A DNA stretch of 64,000 nt. It comes from Geobacillus genomosp. 3 (lineage in GTDB: Bacteria; Bacillota; Bacilli; Bacillales; Anoxybacillaceae). Location of the stretch: NCBI RefSeq assembly GCF_000445995.2, contig NC_022080.4, forward strand, positions 558,001-622,000, written 5' to 3'. The position numbers were made by a program, and so were the translations under genes. Shown one piece after another: positions 52,265-59,298 of this stretch (position 1 is its first letter; every line of letters starts with the position of its first letter). The notes under the pieces were generated by a model, which saw only the letters and a list, made by a program, of their open reading frames with translations, made no database searches and was not told the origin of the DNA.

Positions 52265-52863
52265 GTTGATTCCTCCCCTGAAGGCAAATGTTTGAGAAAC
52301 GCATCAAGCGATTGTTCGATATCGGCTTTCACTTTTTGAAAAATTTCATTTTCGACCGCCTCATCGCGATCGCCCGGGGGAACGTAGCCTTGGTTTGCTT
52401 TCTCTTGCAAATAAAAGCGGATGCGTTCATCCGTCTGTCGGGCGATATCTTGCAAAATAAACTGCCGGTACGTCGCATCGAGGCGGCGGTTGTATCGCTG
52501 TTCAAGCTGTTTCAATGTCTCCGCCGCCTCGCTGCTCAAGTAGGCGGCCACTTTTTCTTGAATCGGGCGCATCAGCACCGGTTCGGGCTTTGGAATGACG
52601 GTTTTCACCGGTTCGACGGCAAAATCTTCAATCGTTCCCCCGGCCCCAGGGGGGGCAAGCCCGATGTTTAGCGTCCCTTCAAGCGTTTCGACTTTGAGCT
52701 GGTCGAATTTATATTCAATCCGTTCGATCGTTGTGCGCGGCTGGGATTCTAGCTCCTGCAGCCGGGCTTCGAGAACGGAAAGGCGGCGTTCGAGCGTTCG
52801 TATTTTGTTCGTTTGCCATAATATATAGCGGTGCAGTTGGACGAAATAGTCGTACATACTCAT
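52261..52863 (-). CDS. gerPC: GerPC, spore germination protein
   Basis: A 200-residue protein with an N-terminal coiled coil (RTLERRLSVLEARLQELE) and a helical C-terminal half, as in B. subtilis GerPC (205 residues). A second ATG at 52857 is possible. It is the largest gene of the operon. Confidence 0.9.
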   Translation of the reverse strand: MSMYDYFVQLHRYILWQTNKIRTLERRLSVLEARLQELESQPRTTIERIEYKFDQLKVETLEGTLNIGLAPPGAGGTIEDFAVEPVKTVIPKPEPVLMRPIQEKVAAYLSSEAAETLKQLEQRYNRRLDATYRQFILQDIARQTDERIRFYLQEKANQGYVPPGDRDEAVENEIFQKVKADIEQSLDAFLKHLPSGEEST

Positions 52864-52946
52864 CGTGCACCATCATCCTCTCTACATTCCCCTCTTACTT
52901 CAATATATGGACGGCCCGTGGTCCTCATCACTCTTTTTCGCCGCAT

Positions 52947-53171
52947 TTAGCGGGTGGCCGAATGGAGAGGGACGAGAGGAGCGGACGGCTGGGCGGCGGC
53001 GCCAAGCGGCACGGTCGCTTGCGGAGCCGAGCCGGTGAAACCGCCGGTGTTGGCGAGTGTTGACAACGCCTGGATGCTGCCGGCGCTGCCGATTTGCAAA
53101 ACGGATGAATTGGTCACGGAGCCAATCCGCAACTGATGGATGCAAATGCTTTGGCTAATATAAAAGTTCAA
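52947..53171 (-). CDS. gerPB: GerPB, spore germination protein
   Basis: A 74-residue protein very close to B. subtilis GerPB at its start (MNFYISQSICIHQLRI, SVLQIGSAGSIQALS) with a Pro/Ala-rich tail. The start is TTG 53171 after GGAGGAGAAGGAGG. Confidence 0.92.
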   Translation of the reverse strand: MNFYISQSICIHQLRIGSVTNSSVLQIGSAGSIQALSTLANTGGFTGSAPQATVPLGAAAQPSAPLVPLHSATR

Positions 53172-53185
53172 CCTCCTTCTCCTCC

Positions 53186-53407
53186 TTATACATTTCCGAC
53201 GACATTTTCATCGGCAATATCAGCGTCATTCGTATTCGTATTGTTGTAATAGTTATAAACATGAAGTCCGTCGCCAGTATTAAACGACCCGGCGCCAGCG
53301 AACGTTTTTGTCACGCTTTGCGGGGAAATCGCAAATACATCGCCAATATGGAACACGCCGCTGCTCCCGACGCTGTTCAGTTTCACGATTCCGACAAAAG
53401 CCGGCAT
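53186..53407 (-). CDS. gerPA: GerPA, spore germination protein
   Basis: A 73-residue protein matching GerPA (MPAFVGIVKLNSVGSSGVFH, FAGAGSFNTGD, ending NVVGNV). First gene of gerPABCDEF; AAAGGAG precedes ATG 53407. A SigK-like promoter lies upstream. Confidence 0.94.
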   Translation of the reverse strand: MPAFVGIVKLNSVGSSGVFHIGDVFAISPQSVTKTFAGAGSFNTGDGLHVYNYYNNTNTNDADIADENVVGNV

Positions 53408-53442
53408 GGGGCATGCTCCTTTCCTAGCTTCGTAGTTAATGC

Positions 53443-53471
53443 CAGTGTATGGGCACAAAACGGAAAACGTT
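53443..53471 (-). promoter_or_regulatory. SigK-like promoter for gerP operon
   Basis: On the minus strand CATACACTG (-10, SigK consensus CATANNNTA with one mismatch) and an AACG about 17 bases upstream (-35 AC). B. subtilis gerP is transcribed in the mother cell by SigK. Confidence 0.55.
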
Positions 53472-53475
53472 CGCT

Positions 53476-53700
53476 CTAATTGTTCGCGGCATTATTCGAA
53501 TCCAACATGTCTGGATCGCCTGTGTTCGTAAAGCTGACGAACGTATTCGTCTGCAAGAAATCCCCGTTGTTGCTGCCGCCTGAACCGGTATGCGATTTGG
53601 CTGTGCTCTTTGGTGCGATTTGCAAGACATCGCCAAAATTGACGGTTCCATCTCCACTCACATGGGTAATTTTAATCGGACCGCTAATAAATGAAGGCAT
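53476..53700 (-). CDS. Additional GerPA/PF-family protein (minus strand)
   Basis: A 74-residue protein, MPSFISGPIKITHVSGDGTVN start, GGSNNGDFLQTNTF middle, NNAANN end, like GerPF. It lies immediately upstream of gerPA in the same direction but has its own strong ribosome binding site (GGAAGGAGGAGG) and SigK-like promoter. Its stop is 68 bases before gerPA, so read-through into gerP is possible. Confidence 0.9.
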   Translation of the reverse strand: MPSFISGPIKITHVSGDGTVNFGDVLQIAPKSTAKSHTGSGGSNNGDFLQTNTFVSFTNTGDPDMLDSNNAANN

Positions 53701-53733
53701 AAGGCCTCCTCCTTCCCTTTGCATCGCTAATTG

Positions 53734-53761
53734 TATTGTATGAAGGGGAAGAAAAATCGGT
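53734..53761 (-). promoter_or_regulatory. SigK-like promoter for the minus-strand GerPA/PF paralog
   Basis: On the minus strand CATACAATA (perfect CATANNNTA, 53742-53734) with AC 17 bases upstream (about 53761-53760). Confidence 0.65.
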
Positions 53762-53802
53762 TCAATGCGGGGCGGATGTCCAAGTGGCAGGCGGTTTGGC
53801 GG

Positions 53803-53811
53803 CATATGATA
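53803..53811 (+). promoter_or_regulatory. SigK-like -10 for the plus-strand GerPA/PF paralog
   Basis: CATATGATA is a perfect match to CATANNNTA, 33 bases before the start codon; no clear AC at -35. Confidence 0.5.
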
Positions 53812-53843
53812 AAAAAGAAATGGTCAGAAAGGAAGGAAAAGGA

Positions 53844-54068
53844 ATGCCAGCGATCGTCATCGGCGGGATTAAAGTGACGAACGTGAGCGGCAACGGCACG
53901 GTGAACATGGGCGATGTGCTGCAAATTGCCCCAAAAAGTACTTCAAAGACGAATTCAGGCGCCGGCGGCGGCAATACAGGCGATTTTTTACAGACGAATA
54001 CGTTTTGCAGCGTCACAAATACAGTGGACCCGGATGTCTCCGATGCTGGGGCGAAAGGGAACAACTAG
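53844..54068 (+). CDS. Additional GerPA/PF-family protein (plus strand)
   Basis: A 74-residue protein close to the minus-strand paralog (MPAIVIGGIKVTNVSGNGTV, then DVLQIAPKSTSKT and GDFLQTNTFCSVTNT). The two share VLQIAPKST.KT and GDFLQTNTF, so they are a divergent duplicate pair. GGAAGGAAAAGGA precedes ATG 53844. It also carries one Cys not seen in the other copy. Probably spore-coat associated. Confidence 0.9.
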   Translation: MPAIVIGGIKVTNVSGNGTVNMGDVLQIAPKSTSKTNSGAGGGNTGDFLQTNTFCSVTNTVDPDVSDAGAKGNN

Positions 54069-54100
54069 ACGATCGACAATTGAAAAGATCGTCTTTTTCT
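54067..54100 (+). terminator. Terminator after the plus-strand GerPA/PF paralog
   Basis: AGACGATC (54067-54074) and GATCGTCT (54087-54094), then TTTTCTTTT. Confidence 0.85.
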
Positions 54101-54163
54101 TTTGTTCATGATCCTATATAATGTAATTGTGAATTTTCGAAAATATACGATCGGGGGATAGGA

Positions 54164-55762
54164 ATGATGAACGTACCGCTTGTGCTTACCCATTTTTTAG
54201 ACCGCGCTGTGGCTCTGTACGGGAACAAGCCGGCGATGATTTGTTCAGGACGGACAGTGACGTATCGGCAGCTTGGCGAGCGGGTGCGAAGGCTTGCCAA
54301 TGGGCTGCGGGAGCTCGGTGTCCGCAAAGGAGATCGTGTGGCGTACTTAGCCCCAAATACGCTTGAAATGCTTGAAGGGTTTTATGGCATATTTGAGATA
54401 GGGGCAGTGATGGTGCCGCTCAATACGCGTTTGAAGCCGAACGATTACGTCTTCATTTTGAATCATAGCGAGAGCAAAGTATTGTTCGTTGACGAGGAGT
54501 TGTATGGCTTGATTGCGCCGGTGAAAGACAAGCTCGAAACGGTGCAGAAGATCATCGTTCATCATAAAACAGATGCGGCGCTTGATGAAACCGCTTACGA
54601 CGAATGGCTTGCCGCCCAGAAGGATGCGCCTGTTCCGCGCCCGTCAATCGATGAAAATGATGTGTGCAGCCTGCTGTACACGAGCGGAACGACGGGCAAT
54701 CCGAAAGGGGTGATGTTGACGCATCGAAACAACTACTTGCATGCGCTCGTGACGATGCATCATTTGCGTGTATCTGACCGTGATACGTACTTGCATGTGC
54801 TGCCGATGTTTCACGTCAACGGCTGGGGTTCGCCGTTTTATTACACCGCCAACGGCGCGACGCAAATCGGGCTGCGCAAAGTCGATCCGAACATCATTTT
54901 TGAACTTGTTAAGGAACATCGTGTGACGGTCATGCATATGGCGCCGACTGTGCTCAACATGCTGCTGCAATATTACGAGCAACATAAGCCGGACGTTCCG
55001 GAACATGTGCGGGTTGTCATCGCCGGTTCCGCGCCGCCGCCTGCGTTTGTTGCGCGCGTCGAAGAAAAGCTCGGTTGGGAGTTCATCCAAGTATACGGCA
55101 TGACTGAATCGTCTCCGCTCAGCACGATTTCGCTCATCCGTCCGCAGCTTGACGGGCTGCCTGCCGAACAAAAGCAGCGGTTCAAGGCAAAGGCGGGCTA
55201 TCCGATGATCGGCTGTGAGGTGAAGGTAGTGAATGACGATGGCGAGGAAGTGCCGGCGGACGGCCGAACGATTGGCGAAGTGATCGTCCGTAGCCACGGC
55301 GTCATGAAAGGGTATTGGAAAAACGACGAGGCGACGGCCGCGACGATCCGTGACGGCTGGCTATACACGGGCGATATGGCGACAGTCGATGAATACGGGC
55401 ATATTGATATTGTCGACCGGAAAAAGGATATTATTATTAGCGGAGGGGAAAACATTTCCTCGATTGAAGTCGAAGGAGCGCTTTATGACCATCCAGCCGT
55501 CCTTGAAGCGGCGGTCATTGCCGTGCCGCATGAAAAATGGGGCGAAACGCCGCATGCGTTTGTCGTCGTCCGCCCGGGGCACCATGTGACGGAGGAAGAA
55601 CTGATCGCCTTCTCACGGGAAAAACTAGCCCATTTCAAAGCCATTACAGGCGTCACGTTTGTTGATGAACTGCCGAAGACCGCCTCAGGAAAAATTCAAA
55701 AAGTGCACTTGCGCCGCCAATATTGGGATGCGGCAGGAAAAACAGGGCGTTACGTGAACTGA
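54164..55762 (+). CDS. AMP-forming acyl-CoA synthetase
   Basis: A 532-residue acyl-CoA synthetase: [18 protein letters not shown] phosphate loop (about residues 168-185), VYGMTESSP, TGDMATVDEYGHIDIVDRKK and the catalytic Lys in KTASGKIQKV. Closer in style to medium/long-chain synthetases (PMFHVNGWG) than to LcfB at 28147. GGGGGATAGGA precedes ATG 54164; a TATAAT at 54117-54122 is a plausible -10. Monocistronic. No FadR-like box was seen here. Substrate cannot be read. Confidence 0.9.
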   Translation: MMNVPLVLTHFLDRAVALYGNKPAMICSGRTVTYRQLGERVRRLANGLRELGVRKGDRVAYLAPNTLEMLEGFYGIFEIGAVMVPLNTRLKPNDYVFILNHSESKVLFVDEELYGLIAPVKDKLETVQKIIVHHKTDAALDETAYDEWLAAQKDAPVPRPSIDENDVCSLLYTSGTTGNPKGVMLTHRNNYLHALVTMHHLRVSDRDTYLHVLPMFHVNGWGSPFYYTANGATQIGLRKVDPNIIFELVKEHRVTVMHMAPTVLNMLLQYYEQHKPDVPEHVRVVIAGSAPPPAFVARVEEKLGWEFIQVYGMTESSPLSTISLIRPQLDGLPAEQKQRFKAKAGYPMIGCEVKVVNDDGEEVPADGRTIGEVIVRSHGVMKGYWKNDEATAATIRDGWLYTGDMATVDEYGHIDIVDRKKDIIISGGENISSIEVEGALYDHPAVLEAAVIAVPHEKWGETPHAFVVVRPGHHVTEEELIAFSREKLAHFKAITGVTFVDELPKTASGKIQKVHLRRQYWDAAGKTGRYVN

Positions 55763-55839
55763 CAAGCGGTTGGCCAGCGGCGGACAGGGCAGGCGGATGA
55801 ACGTTAGGGCGGGCCGACTTTTTTAACGGCTTTCCGGAA

Positions 55840-56070
55840 GAAGTCTCCCATCCTCAAGGAATGTGAAGGGCGCAGCCCAATGAGTAGGTGGGAGGTGAAT
55901 GTCGGTTGGCTTTAGCAAAAAAGAAGGAAGGAGACAGTTAGGCGTATCCTAACATCTACCCGAACCGTGGGGCACACGGGGGGATCGCTCGGTCAACTTC
56001 CTATCATGAGATGGGATTACCCGAGAAATCCCCATCGCTAAGCGAAGCGTAGGTGGTGGGAGTATGTTAC
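55840..56070 (+). mobile_element. Remnant or mini-element of IS200/IS605 (TnpB) type, 3' end
   Basis: No gene fits this gap. Frame 55942-56052 is open and reads as a TnpB-like C-terminus (NIYPNRGAH, YHEMGLPEK, SPSLSEA, stop) but is cut off upstream by TAG at 55939. Upstream lies an imperfect hairpin, CTCCCA-CCT (55845-55854) with AGGTGGGAG (55886-55894), holding an inner GGGC/GCCC hairpin; downstream a GATGGG/CCCATC hairpin (56010-56036), then GTGGGAGTATGTTAC at about 56056-56070, which resembles right ends of Geobacillus elements. Boundaries are estimates. In full elements this stretch encodes the guide (omega) RNA scaffold. Confidence 0.55.
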
Positions 56071-56098
56071 AGATGACGCAACAGAAAGAAGGGAGAAC

Positions 56099-57271
56099 AT
56101 GACGCCGCCTTGCTCGGCAGAACGAATCGCGGCCGTAGACGTCTTGCGCGGGTTCGCCCTGTTTGGTATTTTGCTTGTCAATATGCGCTATTTTTCAGCG
56201 CCGATGCTATATAGGGAAGACGTCGGCGGCAGCACCTTCAATCGCGCGGCTGCTGCCGCCATCGATCTTTTGTTTGAAGCAAGCGCCTATCCGCTGTTTG
56301 CCTTTTTATTCGGATTTGGCACGGTCGTGCTTTACGGCCGGCTGCGCCAACGGGGGGAACAGCCAATTCCGATTTTGCTGCGCCGTTTCCTTCTTTTGTT
56401 GGCGGTTGGTGTTATGCATGCGTTTGGGTTATGGTTTGGCGATATTTTAATTCCGTATGCGCTGGCTGGGCTTATTTTGCTTTTGTTTATGGACGCCCTG
56501 ATGCGCTGGTGGCGGACGGCGGCGTTAGCCGGCTTTTTCCTTTTTCATAGCCTTGTGGCATTGTTGCTCGCCTTAAGTATGTCCGCCGGAGGGACGGGGA
56601 CAGCTGATGGCCAAGAGGCAGAGGCCGCCGCTGCTCTTCGTCATTATCAAAGTGGAACGTTCCGCGACGTGTTTTGGCAGCGATGGCACGATTGGATTTC
56701 TATAAACGGTGATGGCGGTTTGCTGTTCACGGTGCTGACCGTGTTGCCGTTTTCCCTGCTCGGCGGATACGCCGCCAAGCAACGTTGGATCGAAGCCGGA
56801 CAGCGTGCCGCCGCTAGACTTCGCTGGTTGATGGGAGGAGCGCTATGTTTTGGGCTCGTGCTAAAAACCATTCCGTATTGGGCCGGAGCGAATAGCTTGA
56901 CACGGTATATCCAAGACAACGTTGGCGGTCCCGCCCTAGCTGTATTTTATGCCGCTGCTGCCGTATTCGTTTGCGGGAAAAAGCAATGGCAGCCTGTTTG
57001 GCGATGGCTGCAAGACGCCGGGAAGCTGTCACTCACCCACTATCTCGGCCAGTCGCTCATCTGCACCTCGCTTTTTTACAGCTATGGGCTCGGATGGTAC
57101 GGGCGAATAAACGAATGGCAAGGGGCGCTATTGGCGATTGGGATATATGCTGCCAGTCTATGGGCAAGCCGCCGTTGGCTCGCCCGATTTCGTTTTGGTC
57201 CGGCGGAATGGCTGTGGAGATGGGGAACGTACGGACAGCGCCCGCCTTTTCGGCGCCAGTTCGGCCAATAA
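56099..57271 (+). CDS. DUF418-family (YeiB-like) membrane protein
   Basis: A 390-residue polytopic membrane protein beginning AERIAAVDVLRGFALFGILLVNM, the DUF418/heparan-acetyltransferase-like start, and ending with FG..EWLWR and TYGQ. About nine to ten hydrophobic segments. Function unknown. ATG 56099 follows GAAGGGAGAA. The IS605-like remnant ends about 30 bases upstream, so any original promoter would have been displaced. Confidence 0.85.
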   Translation: MTPPCSAERIAAVDVLRGFALFGILLVNMRYFSAPMLYREDVGGSTFNRAAAAAIDLLFEASAYPLFAFLFGFGTVVLYGRLRQRGEQPIPILLRRFLLLLAVGVMHAFGLWFGDILIPYALAGLILLLFMDALMRWWRTAALAGFFLFHSLVALLLALSMSAGGTGTADGQEAEAAAALRHYQSGTFRDVFWQRWHDWISINGDGGLLFTVLTVLPFSLLGGYAAKQRWIEAGQRAAARLRWLMGGALCFGLVLKTIPYWAGANSLTRYIQDNVGGPALAVFYAAAAVFVCGKKQWQPVWRWLQDAGKLSLTHYLGQSLICTSLFYSYGLGWYGRINEWQGALLAIGIYAASLWASRRWLARFRFGPAEWLWRWGTYGQRPPFRRQFGQ

Positions 57272-57283
57272 AAAATCCGCCGC

Positions 57284-57466
57284 TTATTGGACGGATGGAG
57301 CGGACGGTTCAAAAGCCATAGTTTGCCGCAAATATTGATTGATCAATCGGTCAAGCTCTTGACTGCATTGGATTGTTTCTTTCGCTGTAAACCCGTGGGT
57401 GAGCGCCAATTCGATCATTTGTTGCCGTTTTTCTTCAATGAGCAGGAGAACCATTTCCTTCACCAT
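57284..57466 (-). CDS. yisI: YisI, Spo0E-like phosphatase of Spo0A-P
   Basis: A 60-residue helical-hairpin protein with the Spo0E signature SQELDRLINQY. Such proteins dephosphorylate Spo0A-P and so hold back sporulation. The gene's position near gerP and yisK matches B. subtilis yisI. Start unsure: TTG 57469, ATG 57466 or ATG 57454, none with a strong ribosome binding site. Confidence 0.8.
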   Translation of the reverse strand: MVKEMVLLLIEEKRQQMIELALTHGFTAKETIQCSQELDRLINQYLRQTMAFEPSAPSVQ

Positions 57467-57574
57467 CAATTCTATTGAAATGTTGGTTAAGGCTTGCCGT
57501 TACCCGTGACCGAAGCAAGACTTTTGTTGGATGGCTAAGGTCGCAGCTGACAGCCATAGTGGAAACTAAACATT

Positions 57575-57580
57575 ATTATA
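57575..57580 (-). promoter_or_regulatory. Candidate -10 for yisI
   Basis: TATAAT on the minus strand, about 110 bases upstream of the start codon. Confidence 0.45.
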
Positions 57581-57636
57581 CATATAACGACGGAAAAAGG
57601 AAGCGATTCGGGAAAATAAGTGGTAAATTCCCTAAT

Positions 57637-57655
57637 TTAGACAAAATTCTACAAA
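57637..57655 (-). promoter_or_regulatory. Two tandem Spo0A-box-like sequences upstream of yisI
   Basis: On the minus strand TTTGTAGAA (57655-57647) and TTTGTCTAA (57645-57637) each resemble the Spo0A box (TTTGTCGAA), with one and one to two changes, and are one helical turn apart, about 60-70 bases upstream of the candidate -10. Confidence 0.35.
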
Positions 57656-57714
57656 GAACAGGACTTTTTCGCTCAGACGGCGAATATAATGGTTGATGCG
57701 CCACAATGTGGAAC

Positions 57715-57743
57715 GGCGGGCAAATGCGTCCCGTTTGCCCGCC
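57715..57743 (+). repeat. Perfect 10-bp hairpin upstream of yisK
   Basis: GGCGGGCAAA (57715-57724) and TTTGCCCGCC (57734-57743) around a 9-base loop, lying between a possible TATAAT (57685-57690) and the yisK ribosome binding site. No T-run follows, so it is not an ordinary terminator; it may stabilise or regulate the leader. Confidence 0.55.
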
Positions 57744-57784
57744 CCGTGCAGCAGAAGACTTAGGGAGAGAGGGAGAGGAAGACG

Positions 57785-58690
57785 TTGAAACTCATTACGG
57801 CTGTTTTCAGCGGAGAAACAGTAGTCGGAGTGGTGCCGGAAGGGGAGAAGGCAGCTGTCCATTTGCGTCGTGCCGAGCGGGCCATGGACGGGAAGGAGAC
57901 GATTCCAGCGTCGATGCTAGAGGCCATCGCACAAGGGGAGGCTTTTTTGTCCCGGGCCCAAGAAGTAGCGGATTGGGCGCTTCGCCATCCGAAGCCAGAC
58001 TATGTCTGCCGCCTCGACGATGTTCGTCTCCTTGCCCCGATTCCGCGGCCGGCGAAAAACGTTTTTTGCATCGGCAAAAACTATGTCGACCATGCGCTTG
58101 AGTTGGGGGATGCCGCCGATGTGCCAAAACATTTAATCGTTTTCTCGAAAACGCCGACGACTGTGGTTGGCCATGAGGAAACGATTTTGCGCCATGCGGA
58201 TGTTACCGATGAAGTAGACTATGAAGGGGAGCTCGCGTTGATCATCGGCAAAAAAGGGCGGGCGATTCACCGGGAAGAAGCGCTCGATTATGTATTTGGG
58301 TATACAATTATCAATGATGTGACCGCCCGTGATTTGCAAGAACGGCACCAGCAATATTTGCTCGGCAAAAGCTTGGATACGTTTTGCCCGATGGGACCGT
58401 GGATCGTGCCAAGGAAATTCGTGTCAAATCCGAACGATTTACGCATCGAAACGCGGGTGAACGGTGAAGTGCGCCAGCAGGCGAGCACAAAACAGTTTAT
58501 TTTTCCAATCGAATCGATTATTGAGACGATCTCAAAGGGCATGACGCTTGAACCGGGCGATATTATCGCCACAGGAACGCCGGCTGGGGTCGGCAAAGGA
58601 ATGAATCCGCCGCGTTTTTTGCAAACGGGTGATGTCGTTGAAGTGGCCATCGAAGGAATTGGCATACTGCGCAACAAAGTCGGGGAATAA
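57785..58690 (+). CDS. yisK: YisK, FAH-family hydrolase/decarboxylase
   Basis: A 301-residue fumarylacetoacetate-hydrolase-fold protein with IGKNYVDHALELG, the metal-binding DYEGELALIIGK (Glu-x-Glu) and MTLEPGDIIATGTPAGVG. B. subtilis YisK has oxaloacetate decarboxylase activity and links to cell-shape control. The start is TTG 57785 after GAGGGAGAGGAAGA. Confidence 0.92.
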   Translation: MKLITAVFSGETVVGVVPEGEKAAVHLRRAERAMDGKETIPASMLEAIAQGEAFLSRAQEVADWALRHPKPDYVCRLDDVRLLAPIPRPAKNVFCIGKNYVDHALELGDAADVPKHLIVFSKTPTTVVGHEETILRHADVTDEVDYEGELALIIGKKGRAIHREEALDYVFGYTIINDVTARDLQERHQQYLLGKSLDTFCPMGPWIVPRKFVSNPNDLRIETRVNGEVRQQASTKQFIFPIESIIETISKGMTLEPGDIIATGTPAGVGKGMNPPRFLQTGDVVEVAIEGIGILRNKVGE

Positions 58691-58712
58691 GCGAAAAGGA
58701 ATAGTAGGCAGA

Positions 58713-58746
58713 CGAAAAGCACCATCGAAAACGGGGGTGCTTTTCG
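58713..58746 (+). terminator. Terminator after yisK
   Basis: CGAAAAGCACC (58713-58723) and GGTGCTTTTCG (58736-58746), 11-bp perfect stem with T4 in the 3' arm. Confidence 0.8.
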
Positions 58747-58824
58747 TATTTCGTAATGTTTGTCAACGGTTCACCGCCCATGCTATGATGAGGAGGAATA
58801 CGGAAAAGTTGGAGGGGATCAACG

Positions 58825-59178
58825 TTGACGCATGCGCATATCACAAGCTGGCTCATTATGATTATTTTGTTTTTGATCGCTGTGTCGATGCAACGTTCGG
58901 GGGCGGCGAAGGCGGCCATCGTGCAAATGGTGTTGCGGCTGTTTTATATTATAACGATCATTACCGGTTTGCTTTTGTTACATGGCATTGCCTCGATTTC
59001 CGGGCTTTATTTGCTGAAGGCGCTCGCCGGATTATGGGTGATCGGGGCGATGGAGATGGTTTTAGCGGCAGTGAAAAAAGGGAAACGTGCGGCGGCGGGA
59101 TGGACGCAGTGGATCATTGCGCTCATCGTTACGCTCTTTCTCGGTTTGTCGCTGCCACTTGGATTTGATTGGTTCTAA
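58825..59178 (+). CDS. yisL: YisL, UPF0344 membrane protein
   Basis: A 117-residue protein with four hydrophobic segments, matching YisL in size and order. The start is TTG 58825 with GGAGGGGATC upstream. Function unknown. Confidence 0.88.
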   Translation: MTHAHITSWLIMIILFLIAVSMQRSGAAKAAIVQMVLRLFYIITIITGLLLLHGIASISGLYLLKALAGLWVIGAMEMVLAAVKKGKRAAAGWTQWIIALIVTLFLGLSLPLGFDWF

Positions 59179-59180
59179 AC

Positions 59181-59215
59181 AAAGCGGCGACCTAGCCTAT
59201 AGGTTGCCGCTTTTT
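59181..59215 (+). terminator. Terminator after yisL
   Basis: A 13-bp stem with one G-T pair (59181-59193 with 59201-59213), followed by T. Confidence 0.9.
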
Positions 59216-59298
59216 CTTGTCCAAAAAATGTGGTATGTTAAAATCGATAGAATTTTCGTGTATTTTCTGAACGACGCGGCTAATGAGAGGAGGCGCCA

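Noticed and set aside
57475..57696. 73-codon plus-strand ORF upstream of yisK
   Set aside because: TTG start with no ribosome binding site, no recognisable features, and it overlaps the yisI promoter region.
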